This document shows, piece by piece, positions 34,306-41,613 of a stretch of DNA of 45,393 bases. The notes under the pieces are model-generated. The model had not been told where the DNA came from. It saw nothing but the letters and a program-made list of their open reading frames with translations, and ran no database searches. Made by a program: the position numbers and the translations under genes. The DNA is from Sulfuricurvum sp. Lineage in GTDB: Bacteria > Campylobacterota > Campylobacteria > Campylobacterales > Sulfurimonadaceae. Where the stretch lies: contig NZ_JAQTYM010000008.1 of assembly GCF_028688295.1 (NCBI RefSeq), positions 1 through 45,393 on the forward strand. Reading direction: 5' to 3'. Within the stretch, counting starts at the first letter, position 1. Each line of letters starts with the position of its first letter.

Positions 34306-35088
34306 ATGATGAAAGTTGATCTTCATAATCACACTGTTTTGTGTAATCACGCTACAGGGAGTGTAAACGAGTATGTTGAATCCGCAATAACATGCGGAAC
34401 AGAGTTCTTTGGATTTTCCGATCACGCCCCGATGCACTACGATCCGGCCTATCGGATGCGTTTTGAAGATATGAGTGTGTATGAGGGATGGGTGCAGGAG
34501 GCAAAAGAGACGTATAAAGAAAAAATAACGGTTTTATTGGGATACGAAGTCGATTTTTTGCCGGGGTATATGGACGATAGAGTGTTGAATCGATCGTGTG
34601 ATTATTTGATCGGAAGTGTCCACTTTATTGATGATTGGGGATTTGACAATCCTGAATTTATAGGACGTTATGAGGGGGCAGATATCAATGCAATCTATGA
34701 GCGTTACTTTAAACTGATCGAAGAGATGGCGCAAAGTCGAAAATTTGATATTGTCGGTCATTTGGATTTGTTAAAGGTATTTAAATTTCTTCCAACCAAA
34801 GACATCCGCTTATTAGCTAAAAATGCGTTGCAAGCGATAAAAAAAGGGGACATGTCGATCGAAATCAATATGTCAGGGTATCGAAAACCTATCGCTGAGG
34901 CCTATCCATCTGCGATGTTGCTTGAGGAAATTGCCGAACTTCAGATACCGATCACCTTTGGTTCAGATGCGCATCGTCCGGATCAAATCGGACTTTTTGG
35001 AGATGATGTTCAAGCATTGGCCCGTTCTGTCGGTTATAGTGAATGCGCTCTTTACCAAGGGCGAAAACGGGAGATGGTTAAATTTTAA
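34306..35088 (+). CDS. PHP-family histidinol-phosphatase
   Basis: 260 residues. The N-terminal VDLHNHTVLCNHA gives the first PHP metal-binding H-x-H. FSDHAPMHYDP, GYEVDFLPG, GSVHFID, DIVGHLDLLKVF and GSDAHRP supply the remaining metal ligands in the order of HisK/HisJ-type enzymes. These remove phosphate from L-histidinol phosphate in histidine synthesis (cytosol). Some PHP proteins act on other phosphates, so the substrate is inferred. Two adjacent ATGs may start it. It ends 72 bases before glnA, which has its own promoter. Confidence 0.85.
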   Translation: MMKVDLHNHTVLCNHATGSVNEYVESAITCGTEFFGFSDHAPMHYDPAYRMRFEDMSVYEGWVQEAKETYKEKITVLLGYEVDFLPGYMDDRVLNRSCDYLIGSVHFIDDWGFDNPEFIGRYEGADINAIYERYFKLIEEMAQSRKFDIVGHLDLLKVFKFLPTKDIRLLAKNALQAIKKGDMSIEINMSGYRKPIAEAYPSAMLLEEIAELQIPITFGSDAHRPDQIGLFGDDVQALARSVGYSECALYQGRKREMVKF

Positions 35089-35123
35089 TCACGTTTTTCC
35101 CTCGAATTTTTGGGAACTTTTGC

Positions 35124-35129
35124 TATACT
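35124..35129 (+). promoter_or_regulatory. -10 box for glnA
   Basis: TATACT after CTTTTGC, 32 bases before the ATG. A sigma-54 site was looked for in the same spacer and not found. Confidence 0.5.
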
Positions 35130-35160
35130 GCTTGCACTTTATTATTTTCAGGAGATTTGC

Positions 35161-36591
35161 ATGGGTAAATTCGTAAATAGCGTCGACGAGTTTTTCAGTT
35201 TTTGTAAAGAGAACGATGTTCAATTCGTTGACTTTCGTTTCACCGATATGAAGGGGACATGGCATCACGTTAGTTACCGTATGAGTGCGGTAAACGCGGG
35301 TCAATTTGAAGGCGGTCTTCCGTTTGACGGTTCATCTATCGATGCTTGGCAGCCGATTAATCGTTCAGATATGTTGCTTAAACCAGATGCAGAATCTGCG
35401 TTTATGGACCCGTTTACTGCTGATCCGACCGTTATCGTTATTTGTGATGTTTATGACATCTACAAAGGTCAAGCATACGAAAAATGTCCTCGTGCAATTG
35501 CTAAAAAAGCGTTAGAGCATCTTGCAAATGCAGGTGTAGGTGATGTTGCTTATTTCGGACCTGAAAATGAATTCTTTGTATTCGATGATGTAAAAATTCG
35601 TGATGAAGTCAATTGTCAATACTTTGAAGTTGATACCGAAGAGGGTGAGTGGAATGATTCAAAATCATTTAAAGACGGGTTCAATACCGGTCATCGCCCA
35701 CGTAATAAAGGGGGTTACTTCCCGGTAGCACCGATCGATACTATGGTTGATCTTCGTGCTGAGATGATGTTGGCATTAGAGCAAGTGGGTCTTGAAGTTG
35801 TTCTCGGTCACCACGAAGTTGCACAAGGTCAAGGTGAAATCGGTATCGTTTTCGGAACTCTTGTAGAAGCGGCTGATAACGTTCAAAAGCTTAAATACGT
35901 TATCAAAATGGTTGCTCATCTTAACGGTAAAACAGTTACTTTCATGCCTAAACCACTTTATGGCGACAACGGTAACGGTATGCACGTTCACCAATCAATC
36001 TGGAAAGATGGCAAAAACACATTCTATAAAGAGGGTGGTTACAGCAACTTGTCTGAAACAGCGTTGCATTATGTCGGTGGTGTTTTCGCTCATGCTCGCG
36101 CCGTTGCAGCATTCACAAACCCATCAACCAACTCGTACAAACGTCTTATCCCTGGATTTGAAGCTCCGTCTATCTTGACGTACTCAAGCCAAAATCGCTC
36201 AGCATCTTGCCGTGTTCCATACGGTGCGGGTGAAAAAGCAACACGTATCGAAATGCGTTTCCCGGATTCAACTTCATGCCCATATCTTGCGTTTACGGCT
36301 ATGTTGTTGGCTGGACTTGACGGTATCAAAAACAAAACCGTTCCGGTTGGTCCGATGGATGAAGATTTATTTGAACTTAGCCTTGCTGAAATTCGTGAAA
36401 AAGGGATTCAGCAAATGCCACACACACTACGTGGTTCATTAGAAGCATTAATTCGTGATAACGAGTTCTTGCAACCGGTAATGACTCCGGAGTTCATCGA
36501 TACGTATCAACACTACAAATTCGAAACACAAGTATGGCCTGATGAATCTCGCCCAACTGCATTCGAATTTAAATCTACCTATTCTTGTTAA
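35161..36591 (+). CDS. glnA: Glutamine synthetase, type I
   Basis: 476 residues from the ATG at 35161 with CAGGAG upstream; an in-frame TTG-type extension to 35110 covers the promoter. It makes glutamine from glutamate, ammonia and ATP in the cytosol (dodecamer). Motifs include FDGSSIDAW near 58-66, FGPENEFF near 138, [17 protein letters not shown] near 267-283 and [17 protein letters not shown]. At the adenylylation site, E. coli NLYDLP is here DLFELS: residue 404 is Phe, not Tyr, so GlnE-type control should not occur. A terminator follows. Confidence 0.97.
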   Translation: MGKFVNSVDEFFSFCKENDVQFVDFRFTDMKGTWHHVSYRMSAVNAGQFEGGLPFDGSSIDAWQPINRSDMLLKPDAESAFMDPFTADPTVIVICDVYDIYKGQAYEKCPRAIAKKALEHLANAGVGDVAYFGPENEFFVFDDVKIRDEVNCQYFEVDTEEGEWNDSKSFKDGFNTGHRPRNKGGYFPVAPIDTMVDLRAEMMLALEQVGLEVVLGHHEVAQGQGEIGIVFGTLVEAADNVQKLKYVIKMVAHLNGKTVTFMPKPLYGDNGNGMHVHQSIWKDGKNTFYKEGGYSNLSETALHYVGGVFAHARAVAAFTNPSTNSYKRLIPGFEAPSILTYSSQNRSASCRVPYGAGEKATRIEMRFPDSTSCPYLAFTAMLLAGLDGIKNKTVPVGPMDEDLFELSLAEIREKGIQQMPHTLRGSLEALIRDNEFLQPVMTPEFIDTYQHYKFETQVWPDESRPTAFEFKSTYSC

Positions 36592-36596
36592 TCTGA

Positions 36597-36630
36597 AACA
36601 CGAGCTCAAGGGCTTGTGTTACCACTTTTT
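36597..36630 (+). terminator. Rho-independent terminator after glnA
   Basis: Nine-pair stem (AACACGAGC with GCTTGTGTT, one G-U) and a six-base loop, followed after ACCAC by a T-run. It is five bases after the stop codon. Confidence 0.75.
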
Positions 36631-36732
36631 CTACTTTTCTTTTAAACCGTAGTCTTATCATTAAAGCTTAAGCTAGATATGACGATAATACTCACATCTT
36701 ATATGCACATAGTGCAATCTCAGGAGTCTCAC

Positions 36733-37191
36733 ATGAAACGTAATGCATTCACCCTTGTCGAGTTGATCTTTGTCATCGTTATTATCGGAGTATTGGCAGC
36801 AGTTGCTGTACCACAGTTTAAAAACCTTAAACAAAATGCAGAAGTCAAAGCAGTCATTAAAACGACAATTGATACAGCTAGTGGTGCTGCAAGTGCAGCT
36901 GTAAATCAGATAGATTTAGAAAATAATAACTCAGTTGAGCTAGACAATCTTGTTAGCGTTAAGGGCAAGGGATGGAACTATTCATCGACTAGTGATGGAA
37001 GTTATACACATGTGACATCAACCGGTACAGTAGCAACAATAACTCTTAATAAAACTCTTCGTACTGTTTATTATGGCATAGATTGTGATAATTTCACGGA
37101 TTCTGTGAGCAGAAATAAATGTGCGGAAGATCTTAATACAACGCTCAATGGTGCAGGTAGTCTTGAGACAAACGCTACCATTACTTTTTAA
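36733..37191 (+). CDS. Type IV pilin-like protein (pseudopilin) 1
   Basis: 152 residues from the ATG at 36733 with AGGAG at 36722-36726. A very short leader (MKRNA) precedes FTLVELIFVIVIIGVLAAVA, the prepilin N-methylation helix. PilD-type peptidase would cut before the F, with A at -1 where G is usual. The C-terminal half has two Cys (CDNFTDSVSRNKC) that could form a disulfide loop as in many pilins. It ends with a hydrophobic ATITF. Likely a subunit of a type II secretion or DNA-uptake pseudopilus. Five bases separate it from the next pilin gene. Confidence 0.85.
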   Translation: MKRNAFTLVELIFVIVIIGVLAAVAVPQFKNLKQNAEVKAVIKTTIDTASGAASAAVNQIDLENNNSVELDNLVSVKGKGWNYSSTSDGSYTHVTSTGTVATITLNKTLRTVYYGIDCDNFTDSVSRNKCAEDLNTTLNGAGSLETNATITF

Positions 37192-37196
37192 CTTTT

Positions 37197-37679
37197 ATGA
37201 AAATAAAATCAGTAAGATGTGCTTTTACACTCGTCGAGCTGATATTTGTCATCGTCATCATCGGGGTTCTCTCGGCGGTGGCAATCCCAAAATTTGCCAA
37301 CCTCACTGATAACTCTAAATCCGCTTCCGAACTTGCCACCGCTTCATCAGTCCAAAGTGCACTTGATTCCATCCATGGTGAATGGATTGCCAATACGTGT
37401 GATTTTGATTGGGGAAATGGACAAAATACAGGGAATGCAGGACAAGCACTTAATGCTACTGGCTATCCGACGACTCTTGGTTCTGCTGCTCATCCATTGG
37501 ATGCTATTTTGAAAAATACGGAAAATGGAGATTGGGTATTGGTCGGTGGAAAATATTATGGTCCGGCAACCAAAAACGGCACCAGTACCAAAGATCGTAA
37601 TATTGCTAATAAACCTGAGGGAAATGATTATTGGGAATATAATGCTACTACCGGAACATTTAAGCTCATAGAGCCGTAA
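37197..37679 (+). CDS. Type IV pilin-like protein (pseudopilin) 2
   Basis: 160 residues. The leader MKIKSVRCA is followed by FTLVELIFVIVIIGVLSAVAIP, then a Ser/Ala/Asn-rich body. Near the C-terminus it has GKYYGPATKNGTS and a DYWEYNATTGTFKL end, similar in style to GspG/GspH-like pseudopilins. The residue before the cleavage site is A, as in its neighbour. It has few charged residues. It is co-transcribed with pilin 1. A family C repeat and convergent pckA follow. Confidence 0.85.
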   Translation: MKIKSVRCAFTLVELIFVIVIIGVLSAVAIPKFANLTDNSKSASELATASSVQSALDSIHGEWIANTCDFDWGNGQNTGNAGQALNATGYPTTLGSAAHPLDAILKNTENGDWVLVGGKYYGPATKNGTSTKDRNIANKPEGNDYWEYNATTGTFKLIEP

Positions 37680-37700
37680 TAACAAAAGCGAAAAGAAGAA

Positions 37701-37783
37701 GTGTGGTTTACTGCGCGTGAGCGCTCTGCTGAAGAGAACTTAGCGTTAGCGTAGCCAAGAGGGACTTTGTTCCTTTTGGCGTA
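37701..37783. repeat. Repeat family C, copy C2
   Basis: Runs from GTGTGGTTTACTGCGCGTG through CTTAGCGTTAGCGTAGCC to TTTTGGCGTA. It sits between pilin 2 and the 3' end of pckA. C1 lies in the same way at the 3' end of purE. Confidence 0.75.
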
Positions 37784-37794
37784 AATATATATAG

Positions 37795-39378
37795 TTATGG
37801 TAATTGCGGACCGGCAGCTGAATAGTCAAATCCACTTTGTCCATCAGTATATTTATGAAAGTTAGCAATGAAAAGGGCTGCTAGTTTATCACGTTGAATG
37901 AGATACGCATCACGGTCACTCCATGCATTGCGTGGGTTTAAAATCACAGGATCGATGTCACCCAGTGTTTTTGGGATATGGAAACCAAAGGTATTGGTGG
38001 TGTCAAATTCACTGTGGTTGATGCTTCCATCTAAGATAGCATTGATACATGCCCGCGTATCTTTGATACTCATCCGTTTTCCAACGCCATAAGCTCCTCC
38101 CGTCCATCCGGTATTGACCAGATAAACATTAACACCGTGTTGATCGATTTTTTGACCTAAAAGCTTAGCGTACACGGTAGGATGAAGCGGCAAGAACGCT
38201 TCCCCGAAACACGAGCTAAATGTTGCAACCGGTTCAGTAATGCCACGTTCGGTTCCGGCAACTTTAGCGGTGTAACCACTTAGGAAATAGTACATTGCCT
38301 GTTCTTTTGTGAGACGGCTTACCGGAGGCAAGACACCAAAAGCATCGGCTGTGAGAAAGATGATGTTTTTAGGGTGAGGCGCTTGAAGGCTCGGTTGGTG
38401 GTTATCGATGTGTTCGATTGGATAAGAGACACGAGTATTTTCTGTTTTAGACCCGTCTTCGTATTTAACATTGCCGTCTTCATCAAAAACGACGTTTTCA
38501 AGCAAGGCATTAGGGCGAATAGCATTAAAGATTTCAGGTTCACTTGATGGGTCGAGATTGATTACCTTCGCGTAACATCCGCCTTCAAAATTAAAAACCC
38601 CATCATCATCCCATCCGTGTTCATCATCACCGATAAGAGCACGTTTAGGATCAGTAGAGAGGGTAGTTTTACCGGTACCGCTGAGGCCAAAAAAGAGACA
38701 GGTATCTCCTGCATCTCCGACATTAGCTGAACAATGCATAGAGAGTTTACCCTCGAGCGGCAACCAGTAATTCATCATAGAAAAAATACCTTTTTTCATC
38801 TCTCCGCCATACCATGTACCACCGATAATACATAGGTTCTCTTCAACGTTAAAAAGGACAAAAACTTCGGAATTTAAGCCATGATTTTTCCATTTTTCAT
38901 TAACCGCTTTACACGCATTGAGGACGGTAAATTGTGGTTTAAAAGTTTCAACTTCAGCAGCCGTTGGGCGAATAAACATATTTTTGACAAAATGAGACTG
39001 CCATGCAATTTCAGAGACAAAACGGACGGAGCGCTTACTGGTAGGACTGGAACCGCAAAATACATCGGTGATGTAGAGATCTTTGTCTGAAAGTTGTTCT
39101 TTTGCAACTTCTAAAAGCTCATCAAAAATAGCTTTATCGATTTTTTTGTTCACATCTCCCCAAGCAATGTACTTGTTAGAGGGATCCGCATCCACAAAAT
39201 ATTTGTCTTTCGGGCTTCTGCCGGTAAAAATACCGGTATCAACCATCGTCGCACCGTTGTTAGCAAGGTGACATTCACCATTCTCGAGTTCATGCTTCAT
39301 CAACTCTTCATAGCTAAGGTTATGGAAGAGCTTTCCACTGTTTTTTATGCCTAACGTCTCAATCTCTGCAGAAATCAT
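37795..39378 (-). CDS. pckA: Phosphoenolpyruvate carboxykinase (ATP)
   Basis: 527 residues, usual length. It converts oxaloacetate and ATP to PEP and CO2, linking the TCA cycle to gluconeogenesis. The P-loop [11 protein letters not shown] lies near residue 238-248, followed by the metal-binding DDEHGW and [10 protein letters not shown]. Earlier is [12 protein letters not shown] (substrate Arg region, about 52-63) and later [14 protein letters not shown]. In a chemolithoautotroph of this group it would supply PEP from reductive TCA carbon; that is inference. It interrupts the pilin gene series on the opposite strand. Confidence 0.97.
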   Translation of the reverse strand: MISAEIETLGIKNSGKLFHNLSYEELMKHELENGECHLANNGATMVDTGIFTGRSPKDKYFVDADPSNKYIAWGDVNKKIDKAIFDELLEVAKEQLSDKDLYITDVFCGSSPTSKRSVRFVSEIAWQSHFVKNMFIRPTAAEVETFKPQFTVLNACKAVNEKWKNHGLNSEVFVLFNVEENLCIIGGTWYGGEMKKGIFSMMNYWLPLEGKLSMHCSANVGDAGDTCLFFGLSGTGKTTLSTDPKRALIGDDEHGWDDDGVFNFEGGCYAKVINLDPSSEPEIFNAIRPNALLENVVFDEDGNVKYEDGSKTENTRVSYPIEHIDNHQPSLQAPHPKNIIFLTADAFGVLPPVSRLTKEQAMYYFLSGYTAKVAGTERGITEPVATFSSCFGEAFLPLHPTVYAKLLGQKIDQHGVNVYLVNTGWTGGAYGVGKRMSIKDTRACINAILDGSINHSEFDTTNTFGFHIPKTLGDIDPVILNPRNAWSDRDAYLIQRDKLAALFIANFHKYTDGQSGFDYSAAGPQLP

Positions 39379-39458
39379 GGTGTTTTTTACCTTTTAGGAC
39401 TCATCTGTGTACTGTACCTAGATGAAGATTTGAAGCTTTCACTTCATTTATGGTGCGA

Positions 39459-39464
39459 ATTATA
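39459..39464 (-). promoter_or_regulatory. -10 box for pckA
   Basis: TATAAT on the minus strand in the context GGCGTATAATTCGC, about 80 bases before the pckA ATG. The leader has a short GAAG/CTTC stem. Confidence 0.5.
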
Positions 39465-39500
39465 CGCCTCTAATTTATAAACGAGAATTAAAGTGATCGA

Positions 39501-39893
39501 TTATTTAAATTGAGATGCCAATTCCGTCAAAATTTTTGGTGCCAATACTTCACTTCCGTTGTACTTTTGGAGTTTTACCCCTACATTACTCATACTTTTT
39601 GCTGTATTTTTACACGCCATTTTTACCACGAGGTAATCACAGTCTTCGATAGTGTCCGCCATTGTGTCATGGGCACGGATATGTTCTATATCATCAGCAT
39701 CGTGATCGCAGGTGTGATGTTCATCATGGTCATGATCTTCTTCACCGGCAACTTTAGGATTAGCGCGTAACCCTTCTAAAGAAAAGCTTTTAAACATTCC
39801 ACCACTGAGATTAAACACCGCAAAATAGGGTGTATGGCCAGCATTTCCGGCCATTTTGAGAGATTCATCCATTACAGGTACAGCGATTTTCAT
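39501..39893 (-). CDS. NifX/NafY-like Fe-Mo cofactor-binding domain protein with His-rich insert
   Basis: 130 residues. The fold of the dinitrogenase iron-molybdenum cofactor family is seen: a MKIAVPVMDESLKMAGNAGHTPYFAVFNL start, and TIEDCDYLVVKMACKNTAKSMSNVGVKL near the end. In the middle (about 51-66) is a His/Asp-rich run, EEDHDHDEHHTCDHD, unusual for the family and suited to binding nickel, zinc or copper. No nif genes are in view, so a metal-chaperone or storage role unrelated to nitrogenase is possible. AAAGGAAAA precedes the start. It lies 122 bases upstream of pckA on the same strand. Confidence 0.85.
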   Translation of the reverse strand: MKIAVPVMDESLKMAGNAGHTPYFAVFNLSGGMFKSFSLEGLRANPKVAGEEDHDHDEHHTCDHDADDIEHIRAHDTMADTIEDCDYLVVKMACKNTAKSMSNVGVKLQKYNGSEVLAPKILTELASQFK

Positions 39894-39910
39894 TTTTTTC
39901 CTTTAAACAC

Positions 39911-39990
39911 CATTGGAACGCGTCCCAATTGGCTATGTTAACACTGGGTTTCACCCAAAGGGCACTTCGCCCTCAGAGGGAAGCTCAACT
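39911..39990. repeat. Repeat family C, inverted diverged copy C3
   Basis: On the minus strand it reads TAGCCAATTGGGACGCGTTCC, matching TAGCCGAATGGGACGCGTTCC of copy C1. The rest (CTTCCCTCTGAGGG, GAAACCCAG) is only loosely similar. It lies just upstream of the NifX-like gene, in the opposite orientation to C2. Confidence 0.6.
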
Positions 39991-40157
39991 AGCATAATTT
40001 TGATTTAGGAAATTATGCCACAGTGAGCTTAAATACCCGACTCTTTTACAATAATGGTTAAAAGTAGTTATCTTTAAACGTTTTGTAAGAATTATAGGCT
40101 CATAATAGTAGCAAGGTTACGAGTGTAATCTATATTTTAAACTTCGAAGGAGTTCTT

Positions 40158-40625
40158 ATGAAACGTTCTGGTTTTACGATGATCGAGTTAATCTTCGTTA
40201 TCGTTATTTTAGGTATTTTGGCTGCAGTGGCTATTCCACGTCTTGCTGCAACACGTGATGATGCAAAAATATCTACGCTTGCAACAAACACAACGCAAAT
40301 TGTTACCGATGCATCAGCAGCATACACAGCTGCAGGTGATTTAAATGTGACTACAAAAACACAGTGGGAAGCTGTGACTAATGTTCGTGGTCCTGAAGTT
40401 AATTATGATACTGCGCAACAGGCTAGAATTTATGATAAAGCACTTGCTAGTGGAGGTACAGAATGTACACGTATTACATACGATTCTGCTGCAGGTACAT
40501 TAACAACACAATCTAAAAATATTGAAAATGCAATTTGTCTGGGAATCAACCAGCGTTTAGGTTTGTCAGCAGATGTTGATACTAATACAACAATTTCTAT
40601 CAAAGGTTCGAAAGTCACTTTCTAA
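40158..40625 (+). CDS. Type IV pilin-like protein (pseudopilin) 3, likely the major one
   Basis: 155 residues. MKRSG precedes FTMIELIFVIVILGILAAVAIP; G at -1 and E at +5 are the classical processing residues. After the helix comes RLAATRDDAK, shared with pilins 4 and 5. Two Cys (near 112 and 129) may form a disulfide. GAAGGAG just upstream is a strong Shine-Dalgarno. A long leader (40025-40157) and a perfect hairpin directly after the stop suggest high and separately controlled expression, as for a major pseudopilin. Function is likely type II secretion or DNA uptake. Confidence 0.88.
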   Translation: MKRSGFTMIELIFVIVILGILAAVAIPRLAATRDDAKISTLATNTTQIVTDASAAYTAAGDLNVTTKTQWEAVTNVRGPEVNYDTAQQARIYDKALASGGTECTRITYDSAAGTLTTQSKNIENAICLGINQRLGLSADVDTNTTISIKGSKVTF

Positions 40626-40640
40626 TTAAGTGAAAGATGC

Positions 40641-40670
40641 ATGTAGGTGCAAAATGTTTTGCACCTACAT
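40641..40670. repeat. Perfect 30-base hairpin between two pilin genes
   Basis: ATGTAGGTGCAAAA and its exact complement, separated by TG. It begins 15 bases after the stop of pilin 3 and ends 17 bases before the start of pilin 4. No U-run follows, so it is more likely a 3' stabiliser or processing site, or a partial terminator, than a full terminator. Confidence 0.85.
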
Positions 40671-40687
40671 TTAGAAGGCAAATAAAT

Positions 40688-41134
40688 ATGCGTCAAGCTT
40701 TTACAATGGTTGAATTGATTTTTGTGATTGTTATATTAGGGGTATTAGCCGCTATAGCAATCCCAAGACTGAATGCAACGCGTGATGATGCAAAAGTTTC
40801 TGCAATGGCGCAGAAGATAGCTATAGGAGCTACTGAAATTGCTGCGTATGCAACCGCTAATGGTTCTATATCAAGTGATTTTTCGCAGATGTCAAATTCT
40901 TTTCTGGTACTTAAAAATAATTCTGATGCAGTTCTTTCGCCAAATGAAGCAACGATAAAAATGGGTATGGTCGATAATTGTGTTATTGTGGACATAAATA
41001 GTACCGCAACAACTGATACTTTAAATGTAACTTTTAGTCCACATAATAATGATTTTTTATGTATGCCTTTACAGCAAATGTTTCATATTCAAGATTATCC
41101 GATGAAATTACGTGGAAATAGTATTGTTTATTAA
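40688..41134 (+). CDS. Type IV pilin-like protein (pseudopilin) 4
   Basis: 148 residues from the ATG at 40688 (MRQA, then FTMVELIFVIVILGVLAAIAIP); a longer frame from 40637 would run through the hairpin. AAGGC lies upstream. The body starts RLNATRDDAKVSAMAQ. Two Cys (NCVIVD and FLCMPL) are present. A is at -1 of the cleavage site. It is more AT-rich than pilin 3. It ends 17 bases before pilin 5, so a polycistronic minor-pilin unit is likely. Confidence 0.86.
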   Translation: MRQAFTMVELIFVIVILGVLAAIAIPRLNATRDDAKVSAMAQKIAIGATEIAAYATANGSISSDFSQMSNSFLVLKNNSDAVLSPNEATIKMGMVDNCVIVDINSTATTDTLNVTFSPHNNDFLCMPLQQMFHIQDYPMKLRGNSIVY

Positions 41135-41151
41135 TTTAAAGAGGTAGAAGT

Positions 41152-41601
41152 ATGAAACGATTGGGTTTTACAATGATTGAGCTTATTTTCGTTATTGTAG
41201 TATTAGGGATATTAGCGGCGATTGCAGTTCCTCGTCTTAGTGCAACACGTGATGATGCACAAATTGCTAAAGGCCGGAGTGATGTTTCGGCTATCCGTGC
41301 AGCAATAGTAAGTGAACGGCAAGGACGATTATTGCAAGGGCAGTCTGCTTACATTAATCACCTTGATGACGCAAACAATAATGCGGGGGAGACGTTGTTT
41401 GACAATAACGGAACTGCTACGAATGTTTTATTGCAATATGGGATTACATCCGCTGCCGGCAATGGACACTGGATGAAAACGGGTACAGATGCTTATACTT
41501 ACAGGGTTATGGGTGACCCTGTTGCTTTTACCTACACTCAAGCAACAGGTATATTTGATTGTACTCACACTAATGCAAATTGTAAACTTTTAACCGAATA
41601 A
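41152..41601 (+). CDS. Type IV pilin-like protein (pseudopilin) 5
   Basis: 149 residues. MKRLG precedes FTMIELIFVIVVLGILAAIAVP, with G at -1 and E at +5. RLSATRDDAQIAKGRSDVSAIRAAIVSERQGRLLQGQ follows; the sequence up to QGR, with the S-x-R-Q-x-x-L style, is typical of GspG/GspH-like minor pseudopilins in Campylobacterota. A Cys pair close to the C-terminus (CTHTNANC) may close a small loop. AGAGG is upstream. It is followed directly by priA, with 12 bases between. Confidence 0.87.
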   Translation: MKRLGFTMIELIFVIVVLGILAAIAVPRLSATRDDAQIAKGRSDVSAIRAAIVSERQGRLLQGQSAYINHLDDANNNAGETLFDNNGTATNVLLQYGITSAAGNGHWMKTGTDAYTYRVMGDPVAFTYTQATGIFDCTHTNANCKLLTE

Positions 41602-41613
41602 TTTATAATAACG

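Noticed and set aside
35089-35160. Possible sigma-54 promoter before glnA
   Set aside because: TGGGAACTTTTGC looks similar, but the GG to GC distance is 8 bases rather than 10. A normal -10 (TATACT) is present.
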